A stretch of DNA of 64,000 nucleotides from JBEIGE01 sp040382055 (GCA_040382055.1 JBEIGE010000005.1:75500-139499); one strand, 5' to 3'. Positions 17,256-26,219 are shown, counted from the stretch's first letter. The notes: a model not told the origin generated them from the letters alone. Program-made: numbers and translations.

Positions 17256-18203
17256 TTAAATTACAAAGCGCTCAATCAGGGCCGCCAGCGCCTCGGGTTG
17301 GTCGTGATGGAGCATGTGTCCGGCGTCGTCAATGACGGCTTGTTGCAAATCCGGTACCTGATTGAGCCGCTCGTGGTACTCAGCCAGGGTGTATTTGCCT
17401 TTCCACCATTGCGCCATCTGGTTTTCGCTGGCTTCCACCGACAGTGTGGGCGCAGCAATGCAACGGTAGGTTTCTAGCACCTCCTCCAATCGGTACAGCT
17501 GTGCATTGGTGATTTTGTGAGCCGGGTCGCCCTGGATGACCCAGCGGCCCGCTTCGTTGGGGCTGGCCCAGTGTTGTGCAAGCCACTGCGCTTTGTCTGG
17601 GCTCAGGCGCGGGTTGTTTTTCATCAGGCGTCGCGCGACGCCGCTGGCGTCGTCGTAACTGGTCAGTTCCAGCTCACCGCGATGCAGCTTCTTGAGTTCG
17701 TCCATCCATTGGGCCAGGCGTTTGGGTGCCTGAGCCGGTTGGCTGGCCGGCAGTCCGAAACCTTCCAGGTTGATCAGACGGCGGATGCGCTCAGGCCGGC
17801 TTCCGGCATACAGCATGACCACATTGCCACCCATGCTGTGGCCAACCAGGTCTACTTTCTGGCCCGGGGCGTAGTGGTCGAGCAGAAAGTCCAGATCAGC
17901 CAGGTAATCCGGGAACCAGTAGTTGTCCTGGTTGTAGCCGTCCCGCCCGCTGGCAGTGTTCGCCCGGGTCTGTCCGTAGCCACGCCAGTCAGGGGCGATC
18001 AGGGTGCGGTCTTTGAGGAAGTCTTCCGAGAAAGCGTCCACCACAAACTGGTAGCTGGCGGCCACATCCATCCAGCCATGCACCATGACCAGCGGCGCAT
18101 GAACCGAACCGGCCGGGTTGGGTTCCCCCCATTGCAGTACATGGTAATTGAGGTTGCGAATCGGGATAAACGCGCTGGTGGGAGTTCTTTTGATTGGGTA
18201 CAT
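17256..18203 (-). CDS. Alpha/beta hydrolase
   Basis: A 315-aa single-domain alpha/beta hydrolase. The oxyanion region HGWMDVAASY follows the first core strand (PLVMVHG). The nucleophile elbow is GHSMGG with Ser123. The catalytic His is in DDAGHMLHHDQPE near the C-terminus. RGYGQT and the cap domain resemble epoxide hydrolase/haloperoxidase-like esterases; the substrate cannot be assigned. There is no signal peptide. It is divergent from the acyl-CoA synthetase with only 25 bp between the starts, so the two may share control and possibly a lipid or ester substrate (inference). Confidence 0.85.
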   Translation of the reverse strand: MYPIKRTPTSAFIPIRNLNYHVLQWGEPNPAGSVHAPLVMVHGWMDVAASYQFVVDAFSEDFLKDRTLIAPDWRGYGQTRANTASGRDGYNQDNYWFPDYLADLDFLLDHYAPGQKVDLVGHSMGGNVVMLYAGSRPERIRRLINLEGFGLPASQPAQAPKRLAQWMDELKKLHRGELELTSYDDASGVARRLMKNNPRLSPDKAQWLAQHWASPNEAGRWVIQGDPAHKITNAQLYRLEEVLETYRCIAAPTLSVEASENQMAQWWKGKYTLAEYHERLNQVPDLQQAVIDDAGHMLHHDQPEALAALIERFVI

Positions 18204-18228
18204 TCACCACATCATACGGAGATGCATT

Positions 18229-20028
18229 GTGAAAGTCAGTCAAAAACGGGACAAGCCAGGTCGTTCAGCTTCTGGTCCGGCCAGCCCGGCTCAGCTTGAT
18301 CATTACCAAGCCCTGTTGCAGGGCTTTGGCTGGGAAGTACCTGAGTTTTTCAATATGGCCCACATGTGCTGCCGCCGTTGGGGTCAGGCGGCTGACGCTA
18401 CTGAAAAAATAGCAATCATTGCAGATTCAACGGGGGCTCAGGCCCGTTTTCATTCTTATGCCGAGTTGTATGAGCAGGCTTGCCGCCTCTCCCATGTGCT
18501 CTCGGGCCTGGGTGTGCAGCCCGGTGACCGGGTGGCCATTGTCATGCCGCAACGCTTTGAGACGGCCGTGGCCTATATGGCGGTGCTGCAAATGGGCGCT
18601 GTGGCCATGCCTTTGTCCATGTTGTTCGGGCCGGAGGCGCTGGCCTACCGTTTGCAGGACAGCGAAGCTGTTGTGGCCATTGCGGATGAAAGCGCCATCG
18701 CCAACCTGCTGGAAGTTCGCGCCTTGTGTGCGCAACTGCGTCATATCCTGGGCGTGGGTCAGGCTGCCCCACAGGCTGATCTGGATTACGCTCTGACCGT
18801 ATCAACGCAAAGCCCCTCATTCGAGACCTATCCAACCCGCGCCAGCGACGCCGCAGTGCTGATTTACACCAGCGGAACCACGGGCAACCCCAAAGGTGCG
18901 CTGATACCTCACCGTGCCCTGATTGGAAACCTCACGGGCTTTATCTGCAGTCAGAACTGGTTCGGCTTTGACCCCCTGCAGCCTGTCTATGCATCGAAGC
19001 CGTCCACTTGCCCTCAATCGCAAGCGGTGTTCTGGAGCCCGGCAGACTGGGCCTGGACCGGTGGCTTGATGGACGCGCTTTTGCCCACCCTGTATTTCGG
19101 ACGACCCATCGTTGGCTTCAACGGGCGCTTTAGCCCGCAGGTGGCTTTCGAGCTGATGCAGCGGCACCGGGTGACGCACACCTTTTTGTTCCCCACCGCG
19201 CTCAAGGCCATGATGAAGGCATATCCGCAGCCGCGGCGTCACTTCAAGCTCCAACTGCAGGCCATCATGAGTGCTGGCGAAGCGGTGGGCGACGCTGTGT
19301 TTGGCTACTGCCAACAGGAGTTGGGGGTCACGGTGAATGAAATGTTTGGCCAGACCGAGGTGAATTACATCGTCGGCAACTGTGCCATTTTATACCCGGC
19401 CAAACCGGGCAGCATGGGCAAGGGCTACCCTGGTCACCGGGTGACCGTGATCGACGAGCAGGGCTGCGAGTGCCCGGTAGGCGTCCCGGGCGATGTGGCC
19501 ATCCATCTGCGCGATGTGCATGGTCAGCCTGACCCGATCTTTTTCCTGGGTTACTGGAAGAACGAAGCGGCAACCCGGGCCAAGTTCACGGGTGACTGGT
19601 GCCGCACCGGTGACCTGGCCATCCGGGATGCGGACGGTTATCTATGGTACCAGGGCCGGGCCGATGACGTATTCAAGGCTGCGGGCTACCGGATCGGCCC
19701 CGGAGAAATCGAAAACTGCCTGGTCAAACACCCGGCGGTTGCCAATGCTGCCGTGGTGCCCAAGCCAGACCCTGAACGCGGTGCGCTGGTCAAGGCCTAT
19801 GTCGTGATTGCTTCTGAATTCATAGCGAAAAGTCCTTTATTTGAAAGGGCCAAAGCCGATTTTTATGCCCAACTCACCTTGGCGCTGCAAGCCCATGTCA
19901 AAGGAAAACTGGCACCCTACGAATACCCCAAGGAGATTGAATTTGTAGATGCCCTGCCCATGACCACCACCGGTAAAGTGCAGCGGCGGGTGCTGCGCCT
20001 GCAGGAAGAGGCGCGGGCCAGGCCGTAA
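18229..20028 (+). CDS. AMP-dependent acyl-CoA synthetase
   Basis: A 599-aa adenylate-forming enzyme that activates a carboxylic acid with ATP and joins it to CoA. The phosphate loop TSGTTGNPKG is at residues 214-223. GQTEVNYIVGNC, the adenylate-binding Asp in RTGDLAIRDADGYL and the C-terminal Lys region TTTGKVQRRVLR are visible. The overall form is like medium-chain acyl-CoA or acetyl-CoA synthetases; the acid is not predictable. The GTG at 18229 is chosen because GGAGA sits 7 nt upstream; a longer frame overlaps the divergent hydrolase. An interspersed repeat (19823-19857) supplies the peptide IAKSPLFERAKA without breaking the frame. Confidence 0.88.
   Translation: MKVSQKRDKPGRSASGPASPAQLDHYQALLQGFGWEVPEFFNMAHMCCRRWGQAADATEKIAIIADSTGAQARFHSYAELYEQACRLSHVLSGLGVQPGDRVAIVMPQRFETAVAYMAVLQMGAVAMPLSMLFGPEALAYRLQDSEAVVAIADESAIANLLEVRALCAQLRHILGVGQAAPQADLDYALTVSTQSPSFETYPTRASDAAVLIYTSGTTGNPKGALIPHRALIGNLTGFICSQNWFGFDPLQPVYASKPSTCPQSQAVFWSPADWAWTGGLMDALLPTLYFGRPIVGFNGRFSPQVAFELMQRHRVTHTFLFPTALKAMMKAYPQPRRHFKLQLQAIMSAGEAVGDAVFGYCQQELGVTVNEMFGQTEVNYIVGNCAILYPAKPGSMGKGYPGHRVTVIDEQGCECPVGVPGDVAIHLRDVHGQPDPIFFLGYWKNEAATRAKFTGDWCRTGDLAIRDADGYLWYQGRADDVFKAAGYRIGPGEIENCLVKHPAVANAAVVPKPDPERGALVKAYVVIASEFIAKSPLFERAKADFYAQLTLALQAHVKGKLAPYEYPKEIEFVDALPMTTTGKVQRRVLRLQEEARARP
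19823..19857 (+). repeat. Interspersed repeat copy 1 (inside acyl-CoA synthetase)
   Basis: TAGCG, 16 nt, AAAGGGC, CAAAGCC. Same spacing as the folC, argG-upstream, metZ, waaC and waaA copies. It is read as ATA GCG in the host frame. Confidence 0.6.
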
Positions 20029-20072
20029 ACTCCCGGCTACCCATCACAACCGATAAAAATTTACAAACGTTT

Positions 20073-21140
20073 ATGAAGACTATTCAACTCGGCCAGAGCG
20101 ATCTGCACGTGACGCCCATCTGTCTGGGCACCATGACCTTTGGTGAGCAGGTCAACGAAGCAGATTCCCACGCCATTCTGGACCATGCCCTGGCGCGTGG
20201 CATCAACTTCCTGGACACGGCCGAGATGTATTCGGTGCCGCCCAAAGCGGAAACCTTTAACCTGACCGAGACCATCCTCGGACACTGGTTTGCCAAAACG
20301 CCGGGGGCCCGCAACAAGATGGTCATCGCCACCAAAGTCGCGGGTCCGTCGCGTGGCATGCCGTGGGTGCGCGGCGGCAGCACCAACCTGACACCCCAAG
20401 ACATCGAAGCGGCCTGTGATGGCAGTTTGCGTCGTTTGCAGACCGATGTGATTGACCTGTACCAAATCCACTGGCCGGTCCGGCATGTGCCGGCTTTTGG
20501 CATCAAGTTTTTTGATCCCAAGCAGGACAATCCTGAGGTCACCTCCATCCACGAACAGCTTCAAGCGCTGGGCAAGCTGGTCAAGGCCGGCAAGGTGCGC
20601 GCAATCGGGCTCTCCAACGAATCCCCTTATGGCGTGCATGAGTTTGTCCACCTGGCCGAGCAGCACGGCTTGCCCCGCGTAGCAACCGTGCAGAACCCCT
20701 ACTGCCTGATCAACCGCACCCTGGAAAATGGTCTGGACGAAACCATGCACCGTCTGGGGGTGTCGCTGCTGGCCTATTCGCCCCTGGGCTTTGGCCTGCT
20801 CACGGGCAAGTACGATGAAAGCGGCACCACCGGGCCCGACGCTCCGGCCCAGGGCCGCATCGCCAAATACGAAAGCGTGCGCAAACAGCGCTGGGGCCGA
20901 CCCGAGGCACTCACGGCCGCACGGCGTTACAACGCCCTGGCCCGTGAGCATGGCTTGACCCCGGTTCAGCTGGCACTGGCCTTTTGCTACACCAAGTGGC
21001 AGGTGGCCAGCACCATCATTGGCGTGACCTCCCTTGCCCAGCTTGATGATTGCATCAACGCCTGGGGCACGGTGCTTTCTCCTGAATTGCTCAAAGCCTG
21101 TGATGCGATTCGCTGGGAAATCCAGGACCCGGCAATCTGA
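20073..21140 (+). CDS. tas: NADP(H)-dependent aldo/keto reductase, Tas-like
   Basis: A 355-aa TIM-barrel oxidoreductase of the aldo/keto reductase superfamily reducing carbonyl compounds. The first strand LGQSDLHVTPICLGTMTFGE and catalytic Asp/Tyr region FLDTAEMYSVPPKAET match the Tas subfamily. IATKVAGPSRGM, the catalytic-His region DLYQIHWPVRHVP and ECD-type IGLSNESPYGV are also present. The physiological substrate is unknown. It follows the acyl-CoA synthetase by 44 nt and precedes plsY by 17 nt, so all three may share a transcript. Confidence 0.88.
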   Translation: MKTIQLGQSDLHVTPICLGTMTFGEQVNEADSHAILDHALARGINFLDTAEMYSVPPKAETFNLTETILGHWFAKTPGARNKMVIATKVAGPSRGMPWVRGGSTNLTPQDIEAACDGSLRRLQTDVIDLYQIHWPVRHVPAFGIKFFDPKQDNPEVTSIHEQLQALGKLVKAGKVRAIGLSNESPYGVHEFVHLAEQHGLPRVATVQNPYCLINRTLENGLDETMHRLGVSLLAYSPLGFGLLTGKYDESGTTGPDAPAQGRIAKYESVRKQRWGRPEALTAARRYNALAREHGLTPVQLALAFCYTKWQVASTIIGVTSLAQLDDCINAWGTVLSPELLKACDAIRWEIQDPAI

Positions 21141-21157
21141 TTCCAAGGGAGCCTGCG

Positions 21158-21799
21158 TTGAATTCTCATGTTTTAGGGCCTGTGCTGGCCACCCTGGTGG
21201 CCTACCTGGTGGGTTCCTTGTCTTTTGCCGTGATCGTGAGCCGTGTCATGGGCTTGAATGACCCGCGCACCTTCGGCAGCAAGAACCCGGGGGCCACCAA
21301 CGTGTTGCGCTCCGGTAACAAGGCGGCGGCGGTGATCACCCTGGTGCTGGATGCCGCCAAGGGCTGGCTGCCGGTGTTTCTGGTCGGCTGGCTGGGCCAG
21401 CCCTATGACCTGGAAGAGGGGACACTGGCGCTGGTCGGCCTGGCTGCATTTCTGGGCCATCTGTTTCCGGTCTTTTTCCGCTTTCAGGGTGGCAAAGGGG
21501 TGGCCACCGCGCTGGGTGTGCTGCTGGGGCTGAACTGGGTTTTGGGTCTGGCCACAGCGGCCACCTGGCTTATCGTGGCCTTTTTCTTTCGCTACTCCTC
21601 CTTGGCTGCGCTGCTGGCCGCTGTTTTTGTGCCGGCGTACTACGTGTTCGGCGATGGTGTGGCCTGGAATCTGGAAAAGCCCATCCTGTTCACCCTGAGC
21701 CTGATGTCCTTGCTGCTGATCTACCGGCATGCCGAGAACATTGGCCGCCTGGCCCGCGGCACAGAGTCAAAAATCGGCAAGAAAAAACCAAGGCCTTAG
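21158..21799 (+). CDS. plsY: Acyl-phosphate:glycerol-3-phosphate acyltransferase
   Basis: A 213-aa inner-membrane enzyme transferring an acyl group from acyl-phosphate to glycerol 3-phosphate, the first step of phospholipid synthesis. Family signatures are visible: GSLSFAVIVSR, SKNPGATNVLRSG, LDAAKGWLPV, FLGHLFPVFFRFQGGKGVAT and the terminal RHAENIGRLARGTESKIG. It has about five membrane helices. The start is TTG at 21158, supported by AAGGGAG 7 nt upstream and the family N-terminus. It is convergent with the HD-GYP-like gene, with a shared hairpin between them. Confidence 0.95.
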   Translation: MNSHVLGPVLATLVAYLVGSLSFAVIVSRVMGLNDPRTFGSKNPGATNVLRSGNKAAAVITLVLDAAKGWLPVFLVGWLGQPYDLEEGTLALVGLAAFLGHLFPVFFRFQGGKGVATALGVLLGLNWVLGLATAATWLIVAFFFRYSSLAALLAAVFVPAYYVFGDGVAWNLEKPILFTLSLMSLLLIYRHAENIGRLARGTESKIGKKKPRP

Positions 21800-21825
21800 G
21801 GGCTGCTTTTTCCCTGGCCCTAAGG
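21794..21825. terminator. Possible bidirectional terminator between convergent genes
   Basis: CCTTAGGG (21794-21801) pairs with CCCTAAGG (21818-21825) around a 16-nt loop. On the minus strand it is followed by CCTTGGTTTTTT, a T run suited to ending the HD-GYP-like gene. The plus-strand side lacks a strong T run. Confidence 0.4.
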
Positions 21826-21830
21826 TTTGG

Positions 21831-22799
21831 CTAAGCCTGTTGCGAGGCTTGAGCGCCGAGTTGCAGTACTAGGTGATGGTGGCGCTCCAATTGCAGCACG
21901 GATGCCGCCAATGCCGTGCGAATCCGCGGGCTGCCGCTGACAGAGCGGCGCATCACCGGACGCCTGAGTTGGGTGCCTTGTGCGTCTACCACCACAGCCA
22001 CATGGGGCAGATCGGGTGTGCTGCTGCGGCGCGTGACCACGGCCACAGCCTTGTCTTCCAGCTCCACATAGGTGCCCGGCGGGTACAGGCCTACGGCGCG
22101 CACCAGCGCGCCACCCACTTCGTCGGTGTTGCCCGAGCCGGTAGACAAAATGCTGCGAACCGACTCGGTCACGCTGCGGCCTTCGCGTGATTTGCGCGGG
22201 CTGATCATGGCCGCGTAGCGGTCCACCACACGCAGAATCCGGATCAGGCGCTTGTCGGGTGCAAGCTTGCGCAATTCAGTGTCGTCTGCGCCTTCGACAT
22301 GGTGGTCGGCAACAATGCCCAACCAAAGCGCATCACGGATACCCCGTTCGGCCAGTAGCTGCTGGCCTTTGATGCCATGGTTGCGGATGGCCTGGGACTG
22401 TTCGGGGCTGAGTTTTTCGGTCTGCAGCGCCAGTTGGTCTTGCAGACCGGTCATGCCGATGTTCATGGTCAGTGCTGCACGCACCAGGCTGTTGTACTCG
22501 TCCGGCTCCAGTGTGAGTTCTTGGGCAATCAGCTGGCACAGCACCGTGCAGATGAGTGCATGGGAAGCGCTGTAGCCGGCAGATGAGTTGGTGGCCAACT
22601 GAAACAGCAGGTACAGCCCGAGATCGGGGTCGCGCTGCAGCAGGGATTGCATCCAGCGGCCGTACTGACAAATCCGCAACTGAAATTCCAGAACGCTGTC
22701 CGGACTGCCCAGCACAACACTCAGGCCGGACTCCAGGTCTGCCCACAGACCCAGCAAATCCTCATATTCGTTCTCGTTTTGAACGCTCAGTTGCGGCAT
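21831..22799 (-). CDS. Degenerate HD-GYP domain protein
   Basis: A 322-aa cytosolic protein related to HD-GYP cyclic-di-GMP phosphodiesterases. The helices line up (SAGYSASHALICTVLCQLIA, HGIKGQQLLAERGI, ADHHVEGADD, VVDRYAAMISPRKSREG), but the metal-binding HD pair expected in H-D-I-G-K is replaced by MNIGM. The GYP segment also diverges. It therefore probably lacks phosphodiesterase activity and may act as a binding or regulatory protein. The N-terminal ~100 residues and the C-terminal ~70 residues match nothing I know. It sits next to yajQ, a cyclic-di-GMP-binding family, on the same strand. Confidence 0.7.
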   Translation of the reverse strand: MPQLSVQNENEYEDLLGLWADLESGLSVVLGSPDSVLEFQLRICQYGRWMQSLLQRDPDLGLYLLFQLATNSSAGYSASHALICTVLCQLIAQELTLEPDEYNSLVRAALTMNIGMTGLQDQLALQTEKLSPEQSQAIRNHGIKGQQLLAERGIRDALWLGIVADHHVEGADDTELRKLAPDKRLIRILRVVDRYAAMISPRKSREGRSVTESVRSILSTGSGNTDEVGGALVRAVGLYPPGTYVELEDKAVAVVTRRSSTPDLPHVAVVVDAQGTQLRRPVMRRSVSGSPRIRTALAASVLQLERHHHLVLQLGAQASQQA

Positions 22800-22827
22800 G
22801 GCGGGGTTTGGCAGCTACCCCGGTGTG

Positions 22828-23313
22828 TTAATCCCGGAAGTTGTTGAAGCTCAAGGGCACGTCGGTAATGTCCTTGCGAATCAAGGCCATCGCGGCCTGC
22901 AGGTCATCACGCTTGGCACCGTTGATGCGAACAGCATCACCCTGAATCGATGCCTGCACCTTGAGTTTGCTGTCCTTGATCAGACGCTGGATCTTTTTTG
23001 ACATCTCCACCTCAATGCCATTGCGCACCTTGATCACCTGTTTGACCTTGTCGCCACCCATTTTCTGCACATCACCGACATCCAGAAAACGGACATCGAC
23101 GCCACGCTTGGTGAGCTTGTTGCGCAAAATATCGTCAATCTGGCTGAGCTGGAACTCGGCATCGCCGATCAGCGTGATTTCTTTGTCCTTGATCTCGATG
23201 GCAGCCGGTGTGCCTTTGAAATCGAACCGCGTGGCGATTTCTTTGGCCGTGTTGTCCACCGCATTTTTAACTTCCACCAGATTGGCTTCGCAAACAGTAT
23301 CAAAAGAGGGCAT
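22828..23313 (-). CDS. yajQ: YajQ family nucleotide (cyclic di-GMP)-binding protein
   Basis: A 161-aa protein of the YajQ family, two alpha/beta domains that bind RNA or nucleotide; some members are cyclic-di-GMP effectors. Diagnostic segments are [68 protein letters not shown] and the final PLSFNNFRD. Length and ends are typical. It is upstream of the HD-GYP-like gene (28 nt) and divergent from murB (41 bp). Confidence 0.93.
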   Translation of the reverse strand: MPSFDTVCEANLVEVKNAVDNTAKEIATRFDFKGTPAAIEIKDKEITLIGDAEFQLSQIDDILRNKLTKRGVDVRFLDVGDVQKMGGDKVKQVIKVRNGIEVEMSKKIQRLIKDSKLKVQASIQGDAVRINGAKRDDLQAAMALIRKDITDVPLSFNNFRD

Positions 23314-23354
23314 GGCAGTTTTCCAGAATCAGGGCAGGTGAGAGAATTGCAGCA

Positions 23355-24416
23355 ATGTTAGTCGAGATCAACGTTCCCCTGCAGCCTTACAACACCTTTC
23401 ACATTGTGGCCAAGGCCCACCATTTGGTGCGCGTGCGCAGCGATGCCGACATTGCGCGCGTGCTGGCAGATCCGCAATGGACGCATGCACCCAAATTTGT
23501 CTTGGGCGGCGGCAGCAACATCGTGCTGACCGGGGACGTCAAGCCCCTGGTGCTCAAGGTGGAAGTGCTGGGCAAGCGGCTGGTGCAAGACACCCCCAAG
23601 GCCTGGATTGTGGAGGCCGGCAGCGGGGAAGACTGGCACGAGCTGGTCCGCTGGACGCTGGAGATGGGCTACCCCGGGCTGGAGAACCTGGCCATGATTC
23701 CCGGAACCGTGGGTGCCTCCCCGGTGCAAAACATTGGTGCTTATGGCGTGGAGTTGCAAGACCGCTTTGAGTCGCTCGACGCCGTGGACCTGGACAGCGG
23801 CCGTGTGTTCACCCTGAACGCTGCGCAATGTGCCTTTGGCTATCGCGATTCGATCTTCAAGCACACCGCATCCCCGGCAGACGCACAATCTGGCCGCCCC
23901 TCAGGATTTGGCCTGGCCGGACGCGCAGTGATCACCCGCGTGCGTTTTCGGCTGCCCAAGCCCTGGAAGCCGGTGCTGGGTTATGCCGATCTGGAAAAGA
24001 AACAGGCGCTTGCGGGCATCGCCCAGCCCACAGCGCAGCAGATTTTTGACTGGGTCTGCGACATCCGCCGCGCCAAACTGCCCGATCCGGCGCAGATCGG
24101 CAATGCCGGAAGCTTCTTTAAAAACCCCACCGTAAGTGCCGACCAATGCGATGACATCATCGCCCGCGAGCCCAAAATTGTTCACTACCACCTGGCCGAC
24201 GGCTCGGTCAAGCTGGCTGCCGGCTGGCTGATTGATGCCTGTGGCTGGAAGGGCAAGTCGGTCGGTCAGGCCGGCATGTATGAAAAACAGGCCCTGGTGC
24301 TGGTGAACCGGGGCGGTGCCACCGGCGGCGAGGTGATGACTCTGGCCAAAGCCATTCAAACCAGCGTATACGAACGCTTTGGGCTTTTGTTGGAACCCGA
24401 GCCTGTGGTGGTGTAG
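23355..24416 (+). CDS. murB: UDP-N-acetylenolpyruvoylglucosamine reductase
   Basis: A 353-aa FAD enzyme reducing UDP-GlcNAc-enolpyruvate to UDP-MurNAc in peptidoglycan synthesis (cytosol). The start LQPYNTFHIVAKA, FAD-binding VLGGGSNIVLTGD, ENLAMIPGTVGASPVQNIGA, YRDSIFK, the catalytic-Ser region IGNAGSFFKNP and a terminal VYERFGLLLEPEPVVV match the type I (E. coli-like) family. A gap of 290 bp to the next gene marks the edge of the accessory region. Confidence 0.96.
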   Translation: MLVEINVPLQPYNTFHIVAKAHHLVRVRSDADIARVLADPQWTHAPKFVLGGGSNIVLTGDVKPLVLKVEVLGKRLVQDTPKAWIVEAGSGEDWHELVRWTLEMGYPGLENLAMIPGTVGASPVQNIGAYGVELQDRFESLDAVDLDSGRVFTLNAAQCAFGYRDSIFKHTASPADAQSGRPSGFGLAGRAVITRVRFRLPKPWKPVLGYADLEKKQALAGIAQPTAQQIFDWVCDIRRAKLPDPAQIGNAGSFFKNPTVSADQCDDIIAREPKIVHYHLADGSVKLAAGWLIDACGWKGKSVGQAGMYEKQALVLVNRGGATGGEVMTLAKAIQTSVYERFGLLLEPEPVVV

Positions 24417-24706
24417 AGCTTTAAAACGCACTGGTGTTGGGTGGCAGGGGCTTTTTGGGTGCCTCTGTTTGCGAAAAACCCTGCGTCAGGGCTGCGCGCG
24501 ATCCCGTGGACAGACCGCTTGAGTCGGTACAACCTTGACTCCATGAAAGTAGACAACGTGACCACGCCAGCATCCCAGGCTTGGAGAGCTTTGGCGTTGC
24601 GCCTGGGGCCTTGCCGCCTATTGCTCCGCAGTATGTGCGTTCCAGCCTGACTTTTCTCCAAAGGTACCGGATACTGTGCATTCGTCCGAATTGTTAACAT
24701 CAGCGC
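24417..24706. other. Gene-free stretch before the accessory region
   Basis: About 290 bp with no gene I can support. There is a weak hairpin CCCTG-CGT-CAGGG near 24469-24481. Short frames here have no ribosome site and no known similarity. Sequence just before 24707 is AT-rich and may hold the DUF488 promoter. Confidence 0.4.
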
Positions 24707-25186
24707 ATGCAATCTCATCTATTTACCCTCGGCTACGAAGGCCTGACGATTGAAGCCTTCATTGCCCGCCTGCAAATAGCTCAGGTGAAAACTGTTGTCG
24801 ACGTCCGTGAACTGCCACTGTCGCGCAAGAAGGGTTTTTCAAAATCGGCATTCTTTGCTGCACTGTCAGCCAATGGCATTGACTATCTCCACGCCCCCGC
24901 GCTGGGTTGCCCCAAGCCCATTCGCAACCAATATAAGGCGGATGGCAACTGGCAAACCTACACCCGTGATTTTTTGAAGTACATCCAGACGCAAGATGCT
25001 TCCTTACGTGAGCTGGTCAAGGTCGCGAAATCCACCCCGGCCTGTCTGGTGTGTTTTGAGGCGGACTATTCCTTCTGTCATCGCACGTATGTGGCCCGCG
25101 CGGCACGCCAGTTGGGTGGGCCAAAAGTAATGCACCTGAACGCTAAAACAGCCCTGCCTGATTTGGGTTTTCAGCAGGTGGCTTAG
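24707..25186 (+). CDS. DUF488 domain-containing protein
   Basis: A 159-aa DUF488 protein. Conserved landmarks are the N-terminal LFTLGYEGLTIEAFIARL, VVDVRELPLSRKKGFSKSAF, YLHAPALGCPKPIRNQY and the Cys-rich CLVCFEADYSFCHRTYVA. Biochemical function is not established; the motif-rich, charged and Cys-containing core suggests nucleic-acid or nucleotide chemistry (inference). There is no signal peptide. Its last 44 nt overlap the 3' end of the opposite-strand gene at 25143-25976, so the two are tail-to-tail. Confidence 0.8.
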   Translation: MQSHLFTLGYEGLTIEAFIARLQIAQVKTVVDVRELPLSRKKGFSKSAFFAALSANGIDYLHAPALGCPKPIRNQYKADGNWQTYTRDFLKYIQTQDASLRELVKVAKSTPACLVCFEADYSFCHRTYVARAARQLGGPKVMHLNAKTALPDLGFQQVA

Positions 25187-25976
25187 GCGGGTATATCAGG
25201 CTGATCAGAAGCCACTGGTGGGGAAAGCGATGGATCGTTCCGAGCAAAAACATCAGGTCTTTTGACGGTAAATCTTGCTCCAGTTTGGCGCGGAATGCGG
25301 CCTCCCAGTTGTCGCCAAGCTTACGGTGCACGTTTCTGAACAGCGCGCCGATTTCCCAGTCCACCAGTTTGTGACGATATTCAAAAGTCTGCCCTTCAAC
25401 ATCGCATTCATAGCGGTAGTGAAAGTCATACGGCAGTTTTTCCAGCAGCCTGATTTGTTTGCCTTCTTCCACCTCGTCAAATAACTCGGACTGCTGTTGC
25501 AATCGCAGTAGCTTTTCTTTCTCTTCATCCGTCCAGGTGGGGTTGTCGCTCTTTTTGATGTCAAGCCCGATGATTCTGGCGGGTCGTAGCAAAGCCAGTG
25601 TGGCTCCTCCCGCTGCTCGGAGTCTTTCTATTTCCGCAAAGTCCGAATACACAGGCAGCTTCGCCAGCAACTCGGCGCGCTGTGGCCAACCCTGTTTGCC
25701 CGCCGGGATCGGATCAGGGTCACACACGATGGTGTCCACAAAAACGCGGTGGCTTTCAGGCCGGTGGTCGTCACGCGCTTTTTCAAAGCGGGCCGTGATC
25801 CACTGCCATTTTTTGAACTGCTGGTCGTCAGCCACCAGGCGGAATGGAACAGGGTATAGCCGAATCAGCCTGCCGTTTTCAGTCATGCCTGCCACACAGG
25901 ATGTTTCCGCGTATTTGGCGCTAGGAGACGGGTAGGTTTTGCAAAGTATGAGAACCCGTTCAGTGAACGATGCCAT
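25143..25976 (-). CDS. Unrecognised 277-aa protein paired with DUF488
   Basis: No family recognised. The protein starts MASFTERVLILCKTYPSPSA and continues with CVAGMTENGRLIRLYPVPFR and WQWITARFEKARDDHRPESH, conserved-looking and rich in aromatic and charged residues. The middle has a helical acidic stretch (WTDEEKEKLLRLQQQSELFD), then FHYRYECDVEGQTFEYRHKL, and a C-terminal FLLGTIHRFPHQWLLISLIY with Pro-rich tail. It has no signal or membrane segment. The start follows a plausible ribosome site (GGGAGCAACAATGGC on the minus strand). It overlaps the DUF488 gene by 44 nt at the 3' ends. The position among restriction-type genes suggests a defence or nucleic-acid role (inference only). Confidence 0.65.
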   Translation of the reverse strand: MASFTERVLILCKTYPSPSAKYAETSCVAGMTENGRLIRLYPVPFRLVADDQQFKKWQWITARFEKARDDHRPESHRVFVDTIVCDPDPIPAGKQGWPQRAELLAKLPVYSDFAEIERLRAAGGATLALLRPARIIGLDIKKSDNPTWTDEEKEKLLRLQQQSELFDEVEEGKQIRLLEKLPYDFHYRYECDVEGQTFEYRHKLVDWEIGALFRNVHRKLGDNWEAAFRAKLEQDLPSKDLMFLLGTIHRFPHQWLLISLIYPPKPPAENPNQAGLF

Positions 25977-26219
25977 TGTTGCTCCCTTGGAATTACTTTA
26001 ACTTGCTTCGCAGAAACGTCTTATGCGTTCTTTATATTTAGTTCCAACGGTCAAAGTTTATATCGTCCAAGGTCACGCAATCAACGTTTGGGTGTAAGTG
26101 CCACCTGCCATCTTGGGTTTGAATTTGCTTGCTGGGTATTTGATAGCTTATGTGGTGAATGACAAAATCCGTCAGATGCAAAAGTACGAAGCGTATCCAA
26201 CCCTGCGAGAAACTAGCCC

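Noticed and set aside
20061..21146. 361-aa minus-strand frame
   Set aside because: Complete antisense shadow of the aldo/keto reductase gene, made possible by high GC; no recognisable protein.
24356..24718. 120-aa minus-strand frame between murB and DUF488
   Set aside because: No ribosome site, overlaps the end of murB, Arg/Ser-rich without domain character.
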